64,000 bases of DNA, taken from Haliscomenobacter sp041740695 (GTDB lineage: Bacteria; Bacteroidota; Bacteroidia; Chitinophagales; Saprospiraceae). Below the pieces are notes generated by a model. It had not been told where the DNA came from. It ran no database searches and saw only the letters and a program-made list of their open reading frames with translations. The DNA is taken from positions 1-64,000 of the forward strand of contig NZ_JBGSLK010000007.1 of assembly GCF_041740695.1 (NCBI RefSeq). Reading direction: 5' to 3'. Positions 1-8,000 of this stretch are shown in pieces (the first letter of the stretch is position 1; each line of letters opens with the position of its first letter). The translations under genes and the position numbers were made by a program.

Positions 1-12
1 TTTTTACTGCTC

Positions 13-276
13 CTAGGCCAAACCTAGTGTACAATGTTTTAAATTTGCGTAGGTGCGAGGGAAGCATACGTTCTTAGCGTCTTGGTAAACTCTAATTTCG
101 CGCTTTTCCTCGCATTTTTCAAAAATGTCCAGTAGTATGGCTTGAGGTAATGGATATTGATGGCAAATTTCAACTATTTTTATCTCATCTTCTTGTAGTC
201 CTTCAAGGGAGACTCCCTCATCGTCCACGAAGTAGTTCGCCCATTTTGCCAGATCAGGGAAGTATTTAGGAGTCAT
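13..276 (-). CDS. Small hypothetical protein (87 aa)
   Basis: I do not recognise this protein. It is soluble, acidic in its first half (a VDDEGVSLEGLQEDEIKIVE stretch), and has two cysteines near residues 38 and 54 and a further two towards the C-terminus. There is no signal peptide or membrane segment. An in-frame stop lies 18 bp upstream of the ATG, so the start cannot move far. It is followed on the same strand by other orphan genes without clear partners. It could be a real small gene or the remnant of a longer one, because its C-terminus ends abruptly after LKHCTLGLA with a TAG and a second in-frame stop soon after. Confidence that it is expressed is modest. Confidence 0.4.
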   Translation of the reverse strand: MTPKYFPDLAKWANYFVDDEGVSLEGLQEDEIKIVEICHQYPLPQAILLDIFEKCEEKREIRVYQDAKNVCFPRTYANLKHCTLGLA

Positions 277-360
277 TTCGCTCTGCTTGTTTTTTTAGTG
301 GATAAATTTTGCTGTCAATAAGCAATGGGGTTGGTAGTAAAACTCAAACAACAATTCCAA

Positions 361-882
361 TTATCGTTCACCACTCTTATGCAACTTTGGATCCTCCTTC
401 GCGGCAATTAACTTTTGCACGGCAATATAAAGGAAATTTTCCGGCCTTAAAACAGCGAACCGCTCCCTTTCCTCCTCTTCGATGTCCAATGCAAACGCGT
501 GGATGAAATAGAGTTTATGGGTATCCTTGTCCAGCAAGTAGTTCAAATCCTGATTGCTTTCCTTTTTGATCGTACCTATTTTACGCATTTGCTGGCCATC
601 CAATTTATAGAGGCTTGTATCGGCATTGGCCACAAAATAGGACTCATCCTGGATCGAAAAATAGCGAAACTGGTCATCAAACTGTTTCTCCACAGGGATA
701 CTTTTTTCTTTTGTCCAGTTGTCATTGGCTCGGTTTGCTTCGATGCCCTGGTAATTGGGGCTATGCCAGGCTGTGTTTGTAAAGCGATAGAGGTGGAGCG
801 TGTCTTCAAAAAGGATGGGCATGAGTATGGTGCGATCGGATTGCAGGGCCCAATCGTAAAGTACTGTTTGCGGGTTATCCAT
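361..882 (-). CDS. Hypothetical protein, apparently missing its 5' end
   Basis: This is a 173-residue protein of unknown function, rich in aromatic and charged residues, with short beta-like stretches (LYKLDGQQMRKIGTIKKES, KLYFIHAFALDIEEEERE). The composition suggests a soluble or secreted beta-rich protein. The ATG at 882 is probably not the natural start. The same frame stays open upstream to a TGA at 976-978 and reads like ordinary protein (for example TYKHCITENFNGVSSIVSRF) but contains no ATG. The gene therefore either uses a non-ATG start or is a 5'-truncated remnant. The overlapping frame starting at 917 is a shadow. No family is recognised, and its neighbours are equally obscure. Confidence 0.5.
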   Translation of the reverse strand: MDNPQTVLYDWALQSDRTILMPILFEDTLHLYRFTNTAWHSPNYQGIEANRANDNWTKEKSIPVEKQFDDQFRYFSIQDESYFVANADTSLYKLDGQQMRKIGTIKKESNQDLNYLLDKDTHKLYFIHAFALDIEEEERERFAVLRPENFLYIAVQKLIAAKEDPKLHKSGER

Positions 883-1015
883 AAGCCAAAAGCGAGAAAC
901 AATGGAAGAAACTCCATTGAAATTTTCCGTTATGCAATGTTTATAGGTTGGAGGAGAATAAACTTCATGGTGTTTTCATTTTGACTATTCATCACCTTCT
1001 AGTTTTTGAGTCAAG

Positions 1016-1513
1016 TTATTTTTCTTCAAGAAAGATGCGACCTCCATAAATTTTGTTGTATATTTTATGACAAATCAACCCATATATTAACCCGGAAAAC
1101 AAATCAATAATTAACAAACAAACCACTAAAAAGTAACGATTGAATTCATACGTATCTGCATTTTTCAACAATGAAGATGGAAAACGAGACGCCAACTTAT
1201 AATGTCCCATAAAAAGGGCTTCAATACATATCATCAATAAACTGATTGTTATGATTTTTCCTTTTGCATCAATATTTTTCAATGTAACCATATATAAAAT
1301 TACATTGAAAAATAAAGCCCAAATGGGGCATATCAGGGCAATATAAATAGAAAAAAATGTCAACAAAGTGTAAAACAAAAACTTAAAATTATAATCATTT
1401 ACAGGAGCAATGTATGTTTGAATATATATCATAATACTTCCAACTATGAAGAGCTGAAATAATTTGAGAAAATATGATGCAGTAAAAAAATACAAAAGTA
1501 GTTTCATTTGCAA
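1016..1513 (-). CDS. Hypothetical four-helix membrane protein, AT-rich
   Basis: This 165-residue protein is very hydrophobic. About four membrane helices are visible, near residues 5-30, 45-75, 85-105 and 125-150, and it ends in a short basic tail (YGGRIFLEEK). There are no cysteines or histidines arranged as a catalytic motif. The gene is much richer in A and T than the housekeeping genes of the window and uses AT-ending codons heavily (Ile ATA, Leu TTA, Lys AAA), which suggests recent acquisition. It lies 30 bp downstream of the next gene (1544-1930, same strand), so the two may be co-transcribed. I cannot assign a function. A membrane partner or immunity-type protein is only a guess. Confidence 0.6.
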   Translation of the reverse strand: MQMKLLLYFFTASYFLKLFQLFIVGSIMIYIQTYIAPVNDYNFKFLFYTLLTFFSIYIALICPIWALFFNVILYMVTLKNIDAKGKIITISLLMICIEALFMGHYKLASRFPSSLLKNADTYEFNRYFLVVCLLIIDLFSGLIYGLICHKIYNKIYGGRIFLEEK

Positions 1514-1543
1514 TTGATTGAAGTTTAAGGTGTATTGCTTTTA

Positions 1544-1930
1544 TTATTTCAGCGCACTAATGAACTCAAGGTCAATTTCTTTTGAGCCATTTTTGAGCAG
1601 TAAGGCATTCAATTGAGTTGCCAAATTATAAAGAATCAATAATCTAACTTTTGTCATTCTTGGCATATCAAAAGAGATAATGCCATATTCTTCAGAAAAG
1701 TAGGCTACCACATTAAAATATTTGCCTTTTTCATCATATTCAGTTAATGCTTGAACTTTCGGACTTGAATCAGGAAAATTAGAGTAATATTCTTTACCTG
1801 AACCAGTATCTTCATACCAAGTGAAATGCGTACCCTTATCTATTATGTCTATCCACTCAGATTTGGAGATTCTATTTTGAATTCGGTTAACAGACTTGAA
1901 TTTCTCCTTTGCAATTACAATGTAAAGCAT
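1544..1930 (-). CDS. Hypothetical small soluble protein, AT-rich
   Basis: This 128-residue protein has an ISKSEWIDIID segment near residue 22, followed by a beta-rich middle (FTWYEDTGSGKEYYSNFP, GKYFNVVAYFSEEYGIISF) and a C-terminal helix (LYNLATQLNALLLKNGSKEI). This layout resembles the many small Bacteroidota proteins that pair a short beta-sheet with a C-terminal helix, some of which neighbour toxins as immunity proteins. That link is inference only, and no toxin gene is visible here. Codon use is AT-rich like its downstream neighbour at 1016-1513, and the pair probably forms a small operon. The ATG at 1930 is preceded by roughly 150 bp of non-coding DNA. Confidence 0.6.
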   Translation of the reverse strand: MLYIVIAKEKFKSVNRIQNRISKSEWIDIIDKGTHFTWYEDTGSGKEYYSNFPDSSPKVQALTEYDEKGKYFNVVAYFSEEYGIISFDMPRMTKVRLLILYNLATQLNALLLKNGSKEIDLEFISALK

Positions 1931-1998
1931 TGTGATAAATTTTACAGATGTCTTTCTAAAGCGCTTCAGACCTTATCCTTAAATGTGCTATCTACTGA

Positions 1999-2070
1999 GG
2001 TGTTTCTCAAGTGCCTTAAGTTTCTTAGGTGGTGAAAAAACACTTTACCACCTAAAAAACTTGAGACACC
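1999..2070. repeat. Imperfect inverted repeat between orphan genes and the giant surface gene
   Basis: The outer arms GGTGTTTCTCAAG and CTTGAGACACC, and the inner arms AAGTTTCTTAGGTGGT (2018-2033) and ACCACCTAAAAAACTT (2047-2062), form a long hairpin. It starts 18 bp beyond the stop codon of the giant gene (stop at 2089-2091, minus strand). It could act as a terminator, but there is no clean T-tract. It resembles the other gene-end inverted repeats of the window in placement but not in sequence. Confidence 0.6.
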
Positions 2071-2088
2071 GCAGTAGCGACAGCCTCA

Positions 2089-5000
2089 TCACCTTACCAA
2101 ATTCACTTCCCCAGCCTTCGGATACGTACTCCCATTTTTCATCCGCACCACGCTCGAGAACACATACAATCCAATCGGCGAAGCTTGCCCCCGCGAAGTC
2201 CCATCCCAACCTTGATTAGGGTCATTCACCGGAATATTGGTCCCCTCAAACACCAAGTTCCCCCAGCGGTCAAAAACCCGCAAATATTCCAGGGCTTCGA
2301 TGTCGTCGCCCCCATAGCCACTGAAATAATCGTTGACGTCATCCCCATTGGGGCTGAAGGCATTGGGGAAATACGCCTCCAATTGCCCAGCTACCAAGAC
2401 CTGAATTTTGTCACTCACCTCACAACCTGAACTGTCACTCAGCAGCAGGGTATAGGTGGTCGTAAAGGCTGGTTCCGCCTGGGCATTCAGGCTTTCTGCT
2501 GAAATCAGCCCGGTCGGTGGCGACCAGGAAATTTGGCTTGGATTAAAATTGAGCTGCGGTTTAAAGGTCACCGTTGCGCCCCTACGCAGTGTAGTATCCG
2601 GGCCTAGCTCCAGACTCAAGTTACGCGGAGATTGAATGGTGATCGTGGTATCAAAACCACAACCCGAAGCATTGCTGATGTTCAACGCAAAAGTCCCCGG
2701 ATTTAAGTTTCGGACGGTAAGCGGTGGATTGTTGAAACGCTGGATGGTATTGTTCAGCGTCAGGGTAAAGGGGCCTTGCCCGCCTGTGACGTTGCGCAGC
2801 GTAAAGACGCCTAAATCACCCGGACACAGTGGATTGATCACCCCCAAACTGACACTTAAAGCCGATGGATCTACGGCCAATACCAGGCTGTCCTGGGCGG
2901 AACAGCCAATGGCGTCGGTTATTGTAACGATATACGTACTAGGTGCCGCGTTGCGCGGATTGGCCTGACCATTGAAGCGGCTGACGTTCCAGGCGTACTG
3001 GAATGGCCCGGTACCGCCCGTAACCGTGGTATTGAGGTGGCTACTGCCACAATCGGCACGGGCAGCGGCAATGTTTATGCTGAGGTTACAAGGTGCTTCG
3101 CTCAAGGTCGCTTGGGCTAGCGCGTTACAACCATTGCTATCCGTTAGGGTAATCGTATATGCGCCCGCCCGTAAGTTGGGGATGGTAAATGCTCCGGTAT
3201 TGCCAATGCTTTGATCGCTGCCGTTGGGGCTCCAGTTGATGCGGTATCCAGGCGTTCCACCAGCATAAGTCAAAGCAATACTTCCACCCGTTGGTCGGGC
3301 TGGAGTAGGTTGGCTGGCTGGAGCGGCGGCCAGCGTGAGTGGTGCTGGATTGCTCAGGGTGACGCTCAGTGTGTCTTTACAAGCAGCAGCATCGGTCAAA
3401 ATCACCGTGTAAGTTCCGGCGGCTAGTGCAGTTGGGTTCGCGCCACTCAGTGCGGGGTTACTCCAAGTGTAAGCCACTAGGCCATTATTGCCCGTAACCG
3501 CCACTTGAATACTCCCCGTCGTTGTGCCGTTACAATCGGGATTGATGCCCTGGGCTGTACCGACCAATTTACATTCAATGTTTTGCAAGATGAACCCACA
3601 AGTATCCGTACAGCCATTCGCATCGCTGATGCTCACGGTATACCTACCCGCAGCTAAATTGCTAAAGGTAAAGGTATCTACACTGCTTTGTTGCATTTGC
3701 CCAGGACTAGGGCCACTCAACTGGATGTTGCGCTGGCCAGTGCCACCCCGAATGACTACCCGAGCGCGCCCATCACTACCACCCACGGTACTGGGCTGAT
3801 TGACGACGGAGCAGTTGGTTTCGAGCGGGAGCGGATCGGTAAGGGTCACACTTGCCGTATCTCGGCAGAGCTGGACATCGGTAACAATCAATTGGAACGC
3901 ACCACTCGGCAAACCCGTCGCCTGGGGATTGCCATCAAAACGATTGTCGCTCCAATCGTAAGTGAATGGCCCAAGGCCACCAGTTATGCTGCTTTGAATA
4001 CTGCCCTGACTGGCACCCGCACACAAATTATTGGTTGGGTTTAAACTCAAGGCGAGGTTACAAATGGGGTCATTGATCCTAAAATCACAACCTTGCACCG
4101 TACAGCCATTGGCATCCAACAAAGTCAGGCGGTAATCGCCTTTGCTCAAGTTGTTGACGGTAAAACTATCTACACTCAAATTGAGAAAACTGTCGCGTTT
4201 TGCGCCGCTCAGGATCAACTTGTAGGGCCCGGTTCCGCCCGTAAACCGTACGGTGATGCGGCCATTTTGCCCACCAATTGTTGTTGTTGGCACTGGCGTT
4301 CCACAAGCAAAACTCAAGGCGCTGGGTTCCGCAAGTACCAGGGTATCAATCCCCACACATCCAATTGAATCACTCACTACCACTGAGTACATTCCTGCAC
4401 GCAGGTTGCGAGCTGTCGCCTGACCATCGTTGGTATTGTCACTCCAATCGTATTGAAACGGTGCTTTGCCCCCATTTACTGTGACGGTGATTTGGCCATT
4501 TGTTGCGCCATTACACAATGGAGCAACCCCTTGCAGTTCCAGCACCAAATTGCAGGTAGGTTCGCTGATGCTGAAGGAACAATCCAGTTGACAGCCATTG
4601 ATGTCGCTGATGTTGATGGTGTAAGTCCCGGTCGATAACCCCGTCAAATCCACACTTCCGCTGTTGCCTTCGGTACGGGTGCTGCTCACGGGGCCTTGAA
4701 CGCGGATAAAATAAGGCGCGATGCCCCCGCTGAAATTCAAGCGGGCAATCCCTTCACTGCCATTGACGGTGATGACGTTGCGGATGGTTTGGCAAGTAAA
4801 AGCCAGCGCTGCGGGCTCTTGCAAAACGGTATCCAGCACCAGGCTACAATTGATGGCGTCGGTGATGGTAACTTGGTAGGCTCCAGCAGCGAGATTGGAT
4901 AAGGTGTCATTGTTGGAGCCACCATTGCTCCATTGGAAGTTATAGGGTGCCGCTCCCCCAGTTGTTACCGCGATCACTTGCCCATTGGTCGCTCCCTGGC

Positions 5001-8000
5001 AAGCTGGCGCCTTGGTCAACAAACTGGCTTCCAGGCTACATATGGGTTCCCTAATGGTAAAGCTGCAAGAATTTCGACAGCCATTGACATCGATAAAATT
5101 GGGCGAATAGGTCCCCGGAGGCAAACTGCCCAGCGAGATGCTATCGCCACCACTGGCCGTAACACTACCCGGTTGTGAGCCACCCCAATCCAGGGCAATC
5201 GTTCCTGTTCCACCCGGGTACTTCAATTTGGCACGCCCGTCGCGGCCTCCCACGGTGGTAACGTCCGAAATAACCTGACAATCTACAACAATAGGTGGGG
5301 GCTCAGTCAGGTCGATTTGGGCGGTATCGGCGCAGCCCAGGTTGTCGGTGAGGGTCAGGGTATAGGTCCCTGGGCCCAAGTTTTTCAAGGTGTCGCGGGT
5401 AATGGTTCCGGCGCCGTTGCTCCACACATAGCTGTAAGGTGCCCGCCCATTGCGCACGGTTGCGGTCAACACACCATCATTATCCCCGTTGCACAAAATC
5501 CTTTTGACGGTAACGATGGTGGCAATCAAAGAACAAGCGGGCTCACTCATGGTTAGCAAACAAGAATCGACACAATCATTTTGATCCCTCAATTCGATGC
5601 GGTACTGGCCCGCGCTTAGTCCGGTGATGGTGGTATCACCGCTGCGGTTTAAGATAAAACTGCCCGAACTTTTTCCTGACCAACTGATGCGATAGGGTAG
5701 GGTGCCCCCATTGCTGGTAATCCTGGCAATGCCATCCGTACCACCCACCCGGGTAACCGCGCTTTGTGGCGCACAACTCAGCATCAAGGCAGCTGGTTGG
5801 GTAAGGACGATGGTATCACTGGCCCGACAACCAACATTGTCAGTTACGGTAAAGGAATACCTGCCCGGCCCTAAATTGCGTGGGTTGAACTGGCCATCCA
5901 GGGTATTTTGGTTCCAATCGATGCTCAGTGGGGCTTCGCCACCAGTGCTGCTCACGTCAATTTGCCCATTGGCCACACCATTACAAGTTGGGTTGACAGA
6001 GGTACCGTTCGCAGCGAGGGTACAATTGGGTTGGGTGATGGTAAACTGACAGGAATCCTGGCAACCCAAACTGTCCGTTACCAACACCTGATAGGTTCCG
6101 GTACTCAATCCGGTCAGGATAGTCGTGCCCGCACTTAGGCTATCGCGGAGTTGAATCACCGGGCCATCCAGGCTGAGCTGGTAGCGGGTGGTGCCGCCAC
6201 TGATGCTGATGCGTGCTTCGCCATCGGTGCCGCCCACTTGTGTTACGGCTTTACTTACAGCACAGGTCAAGGCAATTTTGGTGGGTTCAATCAGGGTGAC
6301 TGAGGCGATAACCTCACAGGCCGTGCCATCAGTGACGGTGACTGTATAAGTTCCTGGCCCTAGGTTCGCGGGGTCTTCTATGCCATTCAGACTGGCTTGA
6401 CTCCAGCGAATATTAACCGGAGGTAAACTGTTGTTTATTCTTAAATCCAGCGCACCATCGTTGCTGCCATTGCAGGAAATCGGTTGTTTGATGTCCAGAC
6501 CAATTTGTGGCCCGGGGGTGATGCTGACCCGGTAAACTTGCTCTGCGCTACACCCTGCTTTTTGATCAAAAATAAAAAAGTTGCCACTGAAGCTCAAGGT
6601 TTGCCCGGGTAAAAAACGCGTGCCCGTGCCATTGGGGCCACCGTAATACGCCACATTGGGGCTCAGGTTTTTGCCCGTAATCAGGGGCAATTGTAGGCTA
6701 CCACAGGCAGTAGTATCGCGAAGGCTGTCGATTTGGGGAGGGCTGATCGTGTCCAGCAAAAAGCTGCGCTCGTTGGAACAGCCTGGAACTTGATCAAAAG
6801 TGTAGAGGCGCAAGTCCCCACTTAGGGTTTGGCCAGGGGTGTATTTTGTTCCGCCCCCATTTGGTGCAGTATAATAGGCTTCATTGCCACTCAGGCTGGT
6901 GCCGCTGATGTTCGGCAGGGTGTAGCTGCCACAAATTTGTACATCTACAATGGTATCCAGACTCGGGCGGTCTACGATGGTAACGATGAACGTATCCTGG
7001 TCAAAACAGCTGGCAGTGCCCGCATATACAAACAAGGTTTGGCTGTTGCTGAAGTTTTGACCCGGACTGAATCGCAGGCCTCCACCCAAGGTTTGGGTAT
7101 AATAAGCCGCATTGCCTGTAAGGTTTTTCCCGGTGATGGCAGGCAATACCAAACTGCCACATCTGGTGGTATCCCGGATGGGGTCTAAAATGGGCGGACT
7201 AATCGTATCCAGCAAAAAGGTCCTTTCACTGGTACAAGTGGTGATGCGATCAAAGGCGTACAGGCGCAGGTCTCCGGGGATGCTTTGACCTGGCAGGTAT
7301 TTGGTGCCGCCGCCATTGGGTGCGGTGTAATAGGCTTCGTTGCCGCTGAGGTTGGCACCACTAAGTACAGGCAAAGTATAGGCGCTGCAAGTTTGTACAT
7401 CCACAATGGTATCCAGCCTCGGGGTAGCAACAATTGCGACGTTGAACGTATCCTGATCAAAACAGCTCGCCGTGCCCGCATACACAAACAAGGTTTGTGT
7501 GCTGCTGATGCTCTGCCCCGGGTCAAAACGGGTGCCAGCCCCCAGCGTTTGGGTATAATAAGCGGCATTGCCCGTCAGGTTTCTGCCCGTGATCGCAGGC
7601 AATACCAAAGTGCCACATACTGTAGTATCCCCGATGGGATTCAAAATGGGCGGACTAAGGGTATCCAGCAAAAAAATTCTCTCGCTGGTACAAGTGGTAA
7701 TGCGGTCGAAAGCATAGAGGCGCAGGTCTCCGGGGATGCTTTGACCTGGCAGGTATTTGGTGCCGCCGCCATTGGGTGCGGTGTAATAGGCTTCGTTGCC
7801 GCTGAGCCCAGTACCCCTTAGCATCGGCAAAGTATAACTGGAACAAACCTGCACATTTACGATGGTGTCCAGCCGGGGTTGAGCGACAACGTTGATTTTA
7901 AAGGTATCCTGAGCAAAACAACCAGTGGAGGTACTGTCGTAGGCGAATAAAATTTGCGTGGTATCGATGCTTTGGCCGGGGAGGAAGCGGGTGCCGCCGC

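Noticed and set aside
1016..1930. Toxin-immunity or abortive-infection pair
   Set aside because: Only size and composition suggest it; no toxin domain, nuclease motif or defence gene is visible nearby.
1999..2070. Membership of this hairpin in the family-1 repeats
   Set aside because: It contains TTGAG words and is followed by GCAGTAGCGACAGCC, but it lacks the paired GGCTxCCGC core, so it is listed separately.
7285..7821. 178-aa plus-strand frame inside the giant gene
   Set aside because: It is a shadow of the repeated coding sequence on the other strand; similar shadows recur at each repeat.
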